From contig WARS01000090.1 in the NCBI GenBank assembly GCA_008933995.1, forward strand, positions 4,328,425-4,392,424: 64,000 nt of DNA, read 5' to 3'. Shown one piece after another: positions 11,936 through 62,600 of the stretch. This DNA is from Datnioides undecimradiatus (taxonomy: Eukaryota > Chordata > Actinopteri > Lobotiformes > Datnioididae). A program made the translations under genes and the position numbers. Numbering within the stretch: the first letter of the stretch is position 1; every line of letters starts with the position of its first letter. The notes under the pieces were generated by a model. The model saw nothing but the letters and a program-made list of their open reading frames with translations, searched no databases and was not told where the DNA came from.

Positions 11936-12538
11936 AAATGCAAAAAAACTGAATAACTACACTAGAGACCTGAAAGAAAACAAATGATAATACTGTTAAC
12001 TGAGCTCTCTTGACTACTGTATGTAACTGCCGAACACATTAAGACGTTTCTAGAAGAAGAAAAATGCAAAAGTAGGGAAAGGTGGTAGAAAAGAACAGAC
12101 AATAGTAGCAGTAAAGAAAGAGCCAGAAGGGAAGGAGTGTTAACAGTGTATATTCTGATGAGACGTGAAGACCGGGTGGTGGCAGGTAAATGATGTCAGC
12201 AGGGATACAGATGAAAAGTGCATTAGTGTGAGTTTCTACATCATTAACTACCGCATGTAGCCTCTACCTCCTATGTGGCATTCTGTATGTATGGTGTTAG
12301 CGAGGAGAGCCACATTAAAAGGGAAAAGTCACATCAACTCCAAGCAACCATATATATTAGTAAGAAATATGTGAAGATCGAGGGAAAGGTTTGGTTCTGA
12401 TGTACTTGTAACAACACTGTTAAAATAGCTTGCGTGGCTTCACATAGTTAGCAGGGAGGCTTGTGTGGCACAGTTCTAATTCATTACTAATGTTAGCTTC
12501 CTGTCTCTTTTTCCTCTCAGACAGGGAAGAGATCAGCC

Positions 12539-51225
<38,687 letters not shown>

Positions 51226-51430
51226 GGCAGTGGCGGAGCAGAACTCCCTCTGTAGACCGCTGGGGATGTCAAACTTAGAGGGAGCGCAGCTTTGTCAGAC
51301 TGCTGGTGCTGCTCTCTCTGGCTCTCGCGCTCTCCCTCTCTCTCTCTCCCCTCTCTCTATCTCTCCACCGATGTCTGTCTCCTTGCGTTTGAGTCGACTG
51401 CCGCCTCAAAAGTCACTTTGGATTCCTCTC
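51226..51430 (-). promoter_or_regulatory. Probable chrna8 5' UTR
   Basis: It lies between the candidate TATA box and the start codon. It contains no CAT on the + strand, hence no upstream ATG on the sense strand. A long pyrimidine tract at 51311-51366 is GA-rich in the transcript. Confidence 0.4.
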
Positions 51431-51458
51431 TCTTCCTCTTTCTCCGCGCTCAGCTGTA

Positions 51459-51466
51459 TTTTTATA
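51459..51466 (-). promoter_or_regulatory. Candidate chrna8 TATA box
   Basis: The - strand reads TATAAAAA here, about 235 bp upstream of the start codon. Flanking sequence is locally CpG-richer than the surroundings (CGCGCTCTC, GCGCGTTTGC, GTCGCGTCC). Confidence 0.35.
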
Positions 51467-53626
51467 TCGAACATGTCCTGCTTGTCCTCTGCGCGTTTGC
51501 TGTCGCGTCCGTGTGCGCTGATGATGACAGCCACCTGTCCGCCGGCTGCTCCTGCGCAATGCCGTCAACTTCGTCAAGGTTTGTCCCCTCCAGTCATTTA
51601 GGGCTCGTGCTCATCTGCTTTATGGGCGATGACTAAAGGAAAGATGAACGTTCACGACTATAACACGCAATAGGGATCTTCAAATGAGACACTGGACTTT
51701 GGAAAACTTTGTTTTTACGCACGAAAATGTTTTATTGAAATCGGTCGATGGCGCATGTGCATGATTGCTTTCGCTTTCAGTGTCATCATGTTCGTCTTTT
51801 TTAGAGCTTTGAACGTGAACTCCAACCTTTAATTTGGCTATAGTGATCATCATTTCATCACTGTCTCATCCTTGTCCTCTTCTCCTCCTACAGGTGGGAT
51901 GATTGAGTCTTGTACAGCTGAGCAACACAAGGGCTCAAATTCAGCTTGGGTGTGGGCCTGAAAAGGGAACTATATTATCTTTTGATTCATTGTGGAACTT
52001 CTCTTAGTCTTGTCACTATTTAAGTACTCTCCCTCTGCGCTTCCCCCTCCTCTTCTCTTTCAGTAACCTTGTCCTCTTTTACAAGTAGTGTCAGCCACTT
52101 TCACACAACACACTCTTCCTGAAAACTCTGTTCCTCCCCCTCTGCCCAGACTGTTTCTCCATCATCCTGACTCCCTCACTGCCACAGGCATCACCTGTGG
52201 CATCCTCAAATCTCTCCTCGAGATATCCTATTAATTGTATTTGTCTGAAGGTTTCTGAAAACTGCTCACAAATGGTCCTTCCAGCGTGCTAATCACGTGC
52301 CCGTGACTCACTTCTCTTTCTAAACCGGTACAATACATGGCACGGGAAAATATTAGATTCCACAGTTTGGATTTTAAAAGCCATACATCTTTGGATGTCG
52401 CCATAGAAACTGTCTGTTAATTGGCAAAGATCCTAATCCATCTGCGCATTATCGTTTCATTCCATGTGATAACAGCCTCGTTTCCCTGCTAAATTGGGGG
52501 CTTAGCCTTTAACATTTTGCCCTTTTGCACCCCACATACTTTCTCATTTGTTACACATCCAACTTTGTCCTAGTTACATTTCACACTCAGTTTTAAGCAT
52601 TTTAGAAATCTGCACTTGTGATTTTAAACAGCTCAAACCTTATTTTAGTGGTACAAACATCAGCTGGTGTGCTGCACATTTTATAACAAGGTCATTATAT
52701 GTTGCTATTTTGAGTGATGAGCATTTCTGTGCTGCAATGGCACAGATGATGAATGAATTTCATAATTTCATGTTAGCATGCACCACTGACTGCAACTTTA
52801 ATCACTGTGGCAGCCGTCCAGTGTGGTGAATTTTGGCTCATGTGGTCAGTCGTGAAAGCATATTGCATGACATAATTACCTTTAATGAGACAGCCTGCGC
52901 TTCAGCATGGTGCTGTCATTGGGAGGCAAAATATCTTCAGGGTTGCACGCAGGCAGCGCGCGTTACACCGCCATGACAAGATATGGAGTATTGTTTTGTA
53001 TTCGTGTGTGTGTGCTGGTGTGTGCGGGAGACGCTGTGCAGCCTCATTAGCTTGTATGGAGATGCTTCAAGTTGTTGCTTGGTGTGATGCACTGATGATC
53101 AGTTTCCTGTTCTGTTAGTTTACTCAGGCATGCTACCTTTGTCTTCTTTGCATCATCTTTTTAATGTCCTCTCTCTCCTTTTACTTCCACTTAGTCACTC
53201 ATTTATTGACTCTCCCTTCCTCTTTTCTACTTTTTTAAACTCTATCCATCTTCTATATGTACTCATTCCCTGTTGACTTTCCTTCCTCTACAGCCTTCCA
53301 TCCCTCTTCTTCCCCTGTTTCCTTTCTTCCACTTCTCTGTTCTGTACTCTTGCAGCTCCGCCTGTGAGCATCAGATGCAGTGATGTCCTCAGACCATTAC
53401 GAGAGCGCCCGCAGCGCTTCTTCAGCTCTCACTATCTATCACTCTCGCTCTCCCATTTGCTTCAGCCTCAGTGTGTAAAACCCCCACCCACCTCCCCTCC
53501 TTGTCTATCTGTCTCCCTCTGGCTTTAGTCTGGACACAGTGTTGTACATGTATGTAGACTGCCATCAGCTCGCATTAAATAAATGTCCTTTTGGCTGAGC
53601 CTGCAGGGATTGGAGTTGGTACTGTT

Positions 53627-53660
<34 letters not shown>
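53627..53660. repeat. GT then GA compound microsatellite
   Basis: (GT)10 followed by (GA)7, ending in GTGTGG. Confidence 0.92.
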
Positions 53661-54129
53661 TGTGGGCTTTTATGTGTCTTTTTCTGTGTGCACCTGCTTA
53701 TTTACAGTGCGGTCCTGTACTGTACATGTGTGTTGTCTCTTCTACTCCAGCTGAAAGAGATGCCCCCCCGCCGCCTCCTCCCTTTTACCACATACAACAC
53801 ATTAACATACTGTATGGCATCCTAGCCCCGAGCCTGTGCCATAAATATCATAAACATATAAACAACATCACAGGCATGATCATCGAGCAGAAGGCTGGAC
53901 GTGATTTATTGTAAGGTTTACGCCACTGCATGCATCTGAGCATACTTCCCCACATTAAAACTCAACGTACAATACATGGAGGAGAAATGCAGCTACTTCC
54001 CATTAAAACCTTGAATCAAGTGACAGCGTCAGAGATGTCAGTCATAGTAATGAACCTATAGAAAATGATGACCTGGATCCCCTTGACTTTACAGAGATAC
54101 ATAGTGAGTCTCAGATCATTGTTTAACTA

Positions 54130-54400
54130 TCTGGTCTGCAGTTTTGCTACTATTTGGTCCACTCTCTTTGCAAGGTGTACAACACACCGCTGTGAAAAAT
54201 CTCAAAACGCCCACTCTGCACTGTCTACTCAGCATCAAACAGCAGACAGACGCAGTATGCAACAGGCAGGTGAATATAATGGTAGAGTTGCTAAAGAGCA
54301 AGTATATTTCTGTCAGGAGGTGGCGGAGACCAAAAAACAATGTATTCACATTTACATGGTGGCGGGAAACACCATAATGTTCCTCCACATTTGTTGAATA
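54130..54400 (+). repeat. Family C repeat
   Basis: TGGTAGAGTTGCTAAAGAGC, AGTATATTTCTGTCAGGAGG and TGGCGGAGACCAAAAAACAA, with GTTGTACACC-like text inverted nearby, match family C. The limits are approximate. Confidence 0.5.
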
Positions 54401-55487
54401 ATAACTGTTTGCTAACAAGTTTGCTTTATCAGCTTAAAAGTTAATGAAATGCTGGTTTTCTGTTCAACGCTTGTTTCTGCTCCCTCCACTTCTGCAAAAG
54501 AGGCACTTCTTTTCTCAATTAAGAGACAATTCATAATGCTGCTCACAGCAGTCCTCAGGCATCAGGACTACAGGATTACATACAAACAAGACCATTATAT
54601 TATGAATGTCCCAGTGATGTTTTTGCCACCAATTACAGATTATCTCTGAGCCAAATCAGCTGATACACTGCAAAACCAATGTTTTATTTGACTTTTGCAC
54701 AGCACAATGGTATGACAGTATTATAGGTCTAACAGTTTTTTTCACATGCAGCTGCACCGTCCTGCCCTGCGCTGCATCTGTTTCACACACCTTGTTCTAT
54801 ATTACTGAATTTTTAAGGATTTGATATGTTAGACACAGTGCGTCATAGTTTGTTTTGTGTCATTGATCAGTTTTCCCAGTCTCCAACTAATAAAGCTTTG
54901 ACATTATCTGTGGTATTGGTTTTCTTTTTTTTTTTTCTTAATATAAATCTATTGATTAGCTCGGCTTTCAAATCCAGATATAAAGCCTTATAATACGCTC
55001 AGCTCTATTCAGGAATGCAGCATTTTCATGTGACCTTTACCTTGTGTGCTATACATTTATTTACACAGGAGTACGTGCACTCTAGCCTTGTCTTAAAATC
55101 CATAACCATTAACACAGTTAGTGTAGCTCTCACAGCGGTGCAAGAGCTAATCCTTCTTCTAAAACTGCTTTTCTAACCTCTTTGGCTTCTCTGTATGTTT
55201 CTTCGCCTTGATTTCTCTCATCTAAGTCAGCAAAAAAAAAAAGAAAATCCTTAACCAACAAACACTTTTTCACTCAGGCTATCTACTCTTATGACAGAAG
55301 ACATACTAGGCAAAGGTCATGTAGCGATCTGGCAGTGTTTTTACTTTGAAAGCCAGGATCACACCTTTAGACGGGAAGCTGAGGTGAGCAACAGAGCATG
55401 TTTTGCAGCACCTACAACGACCTTTTCACAGCACTATAGTGCTACTGGCAGTCTGAGTCATGTAGTCAGAAAGCGACAAGGCTCGCG

Positions 55488-55505
55488 CACACACACACAC
55501 ACACA
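55488..55505. repeat. (CA)9 microsatellite
   Basis: A short CA run in the chrna8-chrnb3 spacer. Confidence 0.9.
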
Positions 55506-56809
55506 AGTGCACACAGTTTGTGCATCTGATGTTACAAGGAATAGCACAGATGTGATACAGTCATCGCATTGCTTTGCTCGTAGGCAGTTCAATCAGTAAC
55601 TGGATTCATGATCAGCTCTCTCCAAGAGCTGCTTGCAACCCCCGAGCCAGGACCCTACCCTGTAATTTCCCCATGATGTACAACCTGGAGTTGCTTCATT
55701 AAGAATGTATGTGAGTCTGACCTTGTGGAGAATGTGTTTCAGCTTTTCCATCCAGATGAGCTTCAATTCACAGTGGTGATAACAGATGTGAACCAGAAAA
55801 TTGAGTCTTTCTATATACAAAGAAATTCCCTAGAGTGCGCCTGTGAGCACCATTTCAATCTTGTCTTGTTCATTGCTACTGAAGTTGTGCATTAGTGTCA
55901 CAGAAAATAAATTATGCACCTCCCAAGTCAATACTAAACAAAGGCAAAACTCTACGCTGTACACTCTTTTATTGTGTATCAAGCCCATGTCTCTGTTATG
56001 CAATGCCATGACTTTAAATCGCTATAACTGACACATAACTGCAGGACAGTCTGGATTTACATGATATAGGACTGAGGCGAGTCATGAACGTTCATACAGA
56101 TGAATCAAATTACCACAGAGTACAACTGAATATGGCCTTCAAATGATTAAAATGCAATTAAAATGTTTATAGACGCTGTATGCTCTACCTAAATGCAGCA
56201 CAGTCAGGTAACAAGGAAGTAGCAGCTTAGACCAAAACTGTTGTGAAGCACTACATGATCACCAGCTGAACAAGAGTTGCATAACGTCATGTGACCACTT
56301 GCAGGTGTGCATTTGTGATGTGGCCCATGCACATTTGTGCATTGTCGGCATGTATCTCAAACTTCAGCAGAGCACAATCAACAAAATTTGCGTCAAACCC
56401 AAGCTTATTGTTGTGAATGTGGGCGGTGACCCAGAATATTGTTGCTCCTCACTTGCTCTTCTTGATGGATTAGTGACCGACACTTCTTCTCACACTTTCT
56501 TTCTATTCTCCACAATGAAAATCAAGATGGGGTCAGTGCTTTGACATAGAGGTGGAGGTCCTACGGACATATGAAGCACACCGCAGATGGGACTTTACAA
56601 AACAATACATAACGAGACATTCAGGGACTGATCCGCGCATGGCAGTAGCACCTGTAGCCATGTATCACTGCACAAGGTAGCAACTTTGAAGGGGGTGATA
56701 TGTTTTGTCTTTGCAGTCAGTGTACATCAATTGTAATTGCACATCATATTAGCGGATTGCATTACGTCTAAATACTCATTTGTTTTACTATAAGCCATGC
56801 TAGCAGCGT

Positions 56810-57345
56810 GGCTCAACAGAGGTGTTTCATTATGTATAGCCATCTGTTGACCAGACTGCATTTATTACCGCAACTAATGGACGGATTGCCAAGAAAGCTT
56901 GTGTAGAAGTTCATGGACCTCAGAGGTTGAATATTTATGATCTTCTCCTGAGCCATCATGAATTTTAGACATGGATTCAAGAGGAATATATAACTACTGG
57001 ATCCATTTCCATGAAATTTGGCATGTTCATTTCCCTTTTGGGATGGATTGTAAGGTTGTTCTTTCATGTAGTGTGGCTATCAAGTCAGGATTTCATTTTC
57101 TTTCCATACTTTGGTTTACAACCAAACACCTGTGAAACTTATTACATTCTCATCAGCCTCAGCTGCATTTTTTTTGGTTAGCGCTTATCATCAAATGTTG
57201 CTCACACTTTAAACTGTGATGTGAGAATGATAAGCACCTGCGTGTTAGCATGTTAACACGCTGATTTTACCGTTTTGCTCAATTAATGCTTTTGCAAAGC
57301 CTCACAGCTGCTGGCACGCTTTACTATAATACTGCATTTTAGCAT
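56810..57345 (+). repeat. Family D teleost repeat
   Basis: GGACGGATTGCCAAGAAAGC, TCCATTTCCATGAAATTTGG, GGGATGGATTGTAAGG, GTTAGCATGTTAACACGCTG and GCCTCACAGCTGCTGGCACG are in family order. This is the most complete copy of D in the window. Confidence 0.6.
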
Positions 57346-58739
57346 AATACAAAGTTGCAATGCTGTTGGTCTTTTTAAAATAAAGGTAAATAGTATGATT
57401 TTGTTAGGGTTATTATTGGTTTAATGTAGGAAAGTTATTAAGTTCACAGCTTTTTGCCTTCAACACAAATAAGTGAACTTCTTTTTCATACAGTTTAGTC
57501 ATATTAAATTATGAATATCCCAGTCGCACAAGAGAATGAGTACATGAAATATGTTTTTGCTCGAAAGAGGAGCTCCATTCAAAATATTTTGGGTGTCTTT
57601 CACACACTCATAGACGTTTCTCGACCCAAAGAACTGAAGACTTGTTTATTTATCTGGAATCCTGAGGGGGTTGCACCCTGCTCTGTCACTGTCTGTCTGT
57701 GACACACACACTTCTGCACTTCTCGTGCACTCTCCGTCTCACGCACGTACACCCGCGCACACACAGACACACACCTGTCTGCCTGAGTCAGATCTGTAGT
57801 TGTGAATAATGGACGAGTGGGCTGAGGTCAGACTGTTCAAGTGCAGCGGAAACATGGGAGAGGCTTTCACTTAACCATACCAGCCCTTTTTAATAAGTCA
57901 GAGAACAAACTCATGTCTCCAAAAACTAGGCCAAAGCACAAAACACTATGATATCACCGGGGACTGCCACTTGTTACAATATTTGCGGGGTGACAAAAGC
58001 CTGAAGGCTAGAAAGTTAATAACCGTAAGGTTAGACAAACTCAGCCAGCAGGGAAAATGGGGGAAAAGAATGAGCCACTGTCTCCCCTAACTCCATCTCT
58101 TATTACTGGTGATGATGTGCCCTTTGGCAAAGCAGACATCTCAGGGAAGCTATAAAACAGAGCTGATTAGAAGGGAGGGAAGAGTGTAACGCTGTATGGC
58201 CCATAGTACTTCACCACTACAAACAAGAATCTTGATATAAATTAGATATAAATTGAATTTGTAATGAAATGAAATTGTAATGAAATTGAATTGTGCCGTT
58301 CTGCATCTAATCATCTGCACTGATGCTGTGAATGAAGATAAAACTCAAGTGTTAAGAGAAAATATCGTATTGACTAAATATTGCCCTGTACAATGGCATA
58401 TTAATCAAACTGTGTACTTTTAGGTTTTTTATCACAACATTTCTGTAAAGCAGGCTTTATGGCAAAAACAGGTATTTGCTGCCATTCAGTGGTAACTCTG
58501 TGTCATTACAGCCAACACAATGCATTTCATCTGTTCCTCACAGCCTACTCCCTTACATCCTCTAGTTTATAGCTCTTGCATATGGAACATTGTCATAGTA
58601 ATCCTCTGGGGGGCAGTGGCTGCAAAAATTAAATGTATGCTCCTACTGACCCCTGTTCTCCCTGTTCTCTGTTTGTATGGTGTATGAATTTATTTCTGTA
58701 ATTAGCAGGTTTGTGGCTATTAGTTATATATATATGCAG

Positions 58740-58757
58740 CACACACACACACACACA
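58740..58757. repeat. (CA)9 microsatellite
   Basis: A short CA run preceded by a TATATATATATG stretch. Confidence 0.9.
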
Positions 58758-59381
58758 GTCCTGGACAAAACAGGATATTGAGATTATGCAATAATAAGGA
58801 TGTCCCCTTAAGGTCCCTATCATTTCAGTTGCCTGATGCTTTTGCAGATTAAACGATATTCCCAAGCAAATTTTCTGTTCACCCAATTAACCCAAGCAAA
58901 CTGAACACAAAGAAAGTGGATGCTGCAAACCTGCACTCAAGTGAGGGTCTCAGAAGCCCATGGGTAATTCCCTATTTTGCACGGTTATAAGGTTATAAGT
59001 TAGTCTCAGAAAAGGGACTGGATTGATTTTGTACATCAGATTTCTTTTAATCATCTTCGTCATTACAGCACTTAGAGTAAAGCTGGCTGGACAACATGGT
59101 GCTTTTGACACACAAAACAATTCATTATTCACGGAGTGATATTGTGCACGTTGATGCATGTATAATTACAATGTTACAGTTATACAAACATGGATACTCA
59201 AATCACACGCTGCTATAACCTGCTTATTGCTTTCACTCCTTTGCACTCCTGTGCATGCACCTTACAATGAATAACAAGTTGCATCTAGAACATTACAGTC
59301 TCCAGTAGTTATTACAGGCTGCAAACATACTGTAGGGAGGTAAAAGTTTGATTCTACAATAGAAATATACAGTGTGGATTC

Positions 59382-59397
59382 TTTATTGGGCTTTATT
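59382..59397 (-). terminator. chrnb3 poly(A) signals
   Basis: Two AATAAA hexamers on the - strand, at 59397-59392 and 59387-59382, about 86 and 96 bp past the stop codon. The 3' UTR would be short. Confidence 0.6.
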
Positions 59398-59482
59398 AAT
59401 AAATCATAGTCAAAGACAAACTAGAGAACATGAGCTGTTGGAGAGTTTGTATTCAGTAGAGTTTTTGTAGAGTTTGTGTTCA

Positions 59483-59614
59483 TCAGGGTGTGCTCAGGTA
59501 CATCTGCAGAGCAGGGGTGAAGATTAAGACAGTTCCCAGTATCGACACTGTGAGGAAGGCCCAGAGGAAAATCCTGTCCAACACCTGAGCCACAAACTTC
59601 CAGTCTTGAACAAC
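59483..59614 (-). CDS. chrnb3: chrnb3 last exon (M4, stop)
   Basis: 132 bp encoding [20 protein letters not shown], the rest of M4 and a short tail ending LSTP and TGA at 59485-59483. The acceptor is catacag. It is in phase 0. Confidence 0.93.
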   Translation of the reverse strand, partial: VVQDWKFVAQVLDRIFLWAFLTVSILGTVLIFTPALQMYLSTP

Positions 59615-62600
59615 CTGTATGAGACAGAGAGGAATAGACAGACAGGGCAAGAGAGAGACATAGGTGAGACTCTGTGTCTGCCTCAAGCACTTTTGTCACA
59701 GTGAAAACATCCCTTATTCAGGACACAAGAAACACTTGGTGTTATTTTGATAAGCAGTTTTAAGGCGAGCGAGACATACACTGGGCTTGAAAGTTTAGCA
59801 ATCAAGAAGCTGTAACAGTCTAAATAAATTCAAAGAGAATGTAATACACATGCAAGCAAAGACTTTTATCCCACGCCTTCCCTCATGTCTTCCCCCCTCC
59901 CGCACCTCGCGTATGAAGTGCTCCTTTTTGATGTGACGGCTTATGTAGCGAACTGAATTGGTGGCTTTCTCCAGCATGGCCAGCCAGGCTTGGTTCTCAT
60001 CCTCCTTCCCTGCAAGGGGCCCTCTTTGCTGCCCGCCGCTGTGGCCGGGAACCCCCCTCCTCCCCGCACCTCTGCGTGGCTTCAGCTCCGGGCTGCGCAT
60101 CTCCATGTCTGGGAAGTGGTATCTGAGGATAATGGGCACTCACTGTTTTATTCATTTTACATATTTTTATTCTAATGTGTGCCAGCAGATATTAAAGGCA
60201 TGGTTTGATGTTTTGGAAAATACGCAAATTTATTTCTTGCGAAGAGTTAGATGAAAAGATTCGCACCCCTCTAATTATGGTTCGTTAAATATGACACTAA
60301 CGCCGGGAGAATGTTGGATTAGCCAAGCATAAAGACAGGAAAAAAGGGGACAACAGCTATTCTGCCTCTTACCAAAGTTAAGAAAATCTGGCAGCATCTT
60401 AAAGGTTCACTAATTAACATGTTAGATCTTGATTGTTTAGTCCACATAAAAACCAAAGTGTAAAACCTTCAATTAAACCCTTTCACAACCGTTAAGTATC
60501 AGACAATTTATTGACCAGGACCAGTAACCTAATAAGGCTAATTGCCTGGCCACTTCTTCGCTACTAAGCCTAATGTTTTCTTCCTATCTCCAGTCGTTAT
60601 GCCAAGCGAAGCTAATCTTCTCCTCTAACTCTCCAAAAAGAAAGTGCATAAGTAAGCCCCCAAACATTGAACCCATTCCCCTAACCACCTTTGATCCTTT
60701 ATTACCTGTCAGTGTGCCCCCTCATGCACAGCAGTCTCGGCAATCTCTGAAGGAAAAGGCTCTTTACCCAGGGGGCCATGGGGTGGTAAGTAGCAGAGGA
60801 ACGGTGGTGTACGTTAATGACAAAGACGGTGACGATGATGGAGAAAGTGACGAAGATCATGATGAAGAGGAGGTATTCTCCAATCAGTGGGATCACCTGG
60901 AGACAGAGGAATGTCACGTCCACTGAATGAGGTAAATGGCTTACTCTGATGTTTGACGGTACTGCTGGGCACTGGATGAATAGTCTGGAGATCGTTACTA
61001 AACGTCATTAGACTTTCAAGGCAATTCATGTAATAATTCAGCTATTTTACTGTGAACCATAAATTAACATTTTGGGTGAAGCTTTGTGCCTATTACAGTA
61101 GTTTTACATTGCATGGTGGGATAATTTGACACATCTATATAGAGTATAAAACAATATAGAATACTGTAATACACTGTATAGGGAAAGAGATTTTGGATGC
61201 AGTCATTGTCTGTGTGTGCTCTGCCTTGCTGCTGGAGTTCTGTGTCAGCCTGAGATGCATCTAGAGTCGATAGCTGGTTAATTGAGTTGACATGCGGTTT
61301 AAGCTGCAGGTAATTGAGAGGGCTGTAGTTGTGATCTGTGTTAATTAGGGCATGCTGCAATTAAGATTACAATTAGGATAAGTGAACACAGGAAGGAGCA
61401 GGCTAGGTTTTTAAAAACATAGAGCCAAGTAGAAACACAGGGTTTGACATAAACTCCCTCAGGAAACCCACCTTTGACGATGAAGGAATGATTTCTTCTA
61501 TGACCAGGAGGAACACAGTGAGTGACACCAGCACAGATGTGGAAAGTGAGAGTTTCTCTCCTTCATCTGATGGCAAGTAAAACACCAGCACAGTCAGGAA
61601 GGAGAGGCCGAGGCAGGGGATGATGAGGAATAAGGTGTAGAATAAGGGCAGTCGCTTGAGGATGAAGGAGTAGGTGACAAACGGGTACCAGTACACCCCA
61701 TCCCTCCTACTTCCTTTTACTCCTGTGGCATTGAGGATCTCCCACTCGCCGTTATCAAAGAAGTCTTTCCGGTCCACGTAGTGATCCACTAGGACCAGGT
61801 CCACCATGTTTCCATCGTAAGTCCAGGAGCCAAACTTCATGGAGCAGTTCTGTCTGTCGAAGGGGAAGAAGGTGACATCCATGGTGCAGGAGGACTTGTA
61901 GCTGGCAGGTGGAGTCCATGTTATGGTACCATCCCAACGCACAATGGCTTTGGTCATCAGGGAACCCTCAAAGCGACCATCCGCACTGGGAGAAGATGAG
62001 AAAGAAAGGATGAGGCGGTAAGGAGAAAGACCAGCCAAGGTAAGCCATCAGTTATCAGGCGCTGCCTCATAATGACTCACTTTTCATACAGGACGATGTC
62101 AGGCAGCCATATAGTCTCTGAAGGCACTCTGATGGAGGTAATACCTCCATAGTCATCTGGGTTCCACTTCAGCTTAACATCAACCCACTCCTTTAAATAA
62201 ATAAATAACAGGACACGATAAGATACCAGACCTGATACATTTTAGTATGACCCACTAATGCAGCTCTGAATAATATTAGACAGTTGCCAGCTTTAGCAAG
62301 TCTTCAGTGCATCTCCAGCATTTCAGCACCATGGACAGCAGCATAGGGCTAACCGCTAAATGCTGTACACTGCATAGTTGTCCTCAGTCAGTCGGTTGCC
62401 TTGGCTCCAAGATCATGTTTATCATTGATCCAGCATGTTATTACATGATAAGATAGAAGACGCGTTCCCAAAACCACAGAATCTCTTACAACCTTCAACT
62501 GATTGTTATATAAATTTCTTTGTATTTCACTAATGTGTATTTATTCTGATGCTGCAATTTTGTTTTTCTTTTAGTGATTCCCTGTAATGTTATATTTATA

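Larger units (their letters stand above)
4501..12538. other. Intergenic region between convergent dnah6 and chrna8
   Basis: About 8 kb with no supportable gene. It holds copies of repeat family A (near 6782-6930, 8385-8560, 9905-10385), a LINE/SINE-like tail near 8795-8885, a family B repeat near 11520-11780, a CA run at 8204-8222 and an AT run at 8297-8330. The part nearest 12538 is probably the chrna8 3' UTR. Open frames here are short, simple-sequence-driven and unlike any family I know. Confidence 0.7.
51467..59380. other. Intergenic region between chrna8 and chrnb3
   Basis: About 8 kb with no supportable gene. It contains the chrna8 upstream region, a GT/GA compound run at 53627-53660, a family C repeat around 54130-54400, CA runs at 55488-55505 and 58740-58757, and a family D repeat at 56810-57345. 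Pyrimidine-rich stretches occur at 52000-52150 and 53150-53350. Confidence 0.7.

Noticed and set aside
51491..51525. RE1-like text upstream of chrna8 (GTCCGTGTGCGCTGA)
   Set aside because: Only partial half-sites with an inserted base. Too weak.
60573..60926. A 117-codon + strand frame with an Asp/Glu-rich C-terminus
   Set aside because: It overlaps chrnb3 exon 60706-60896 on the opposite strand. The acidic run is the antisense of conserved codons for M3.
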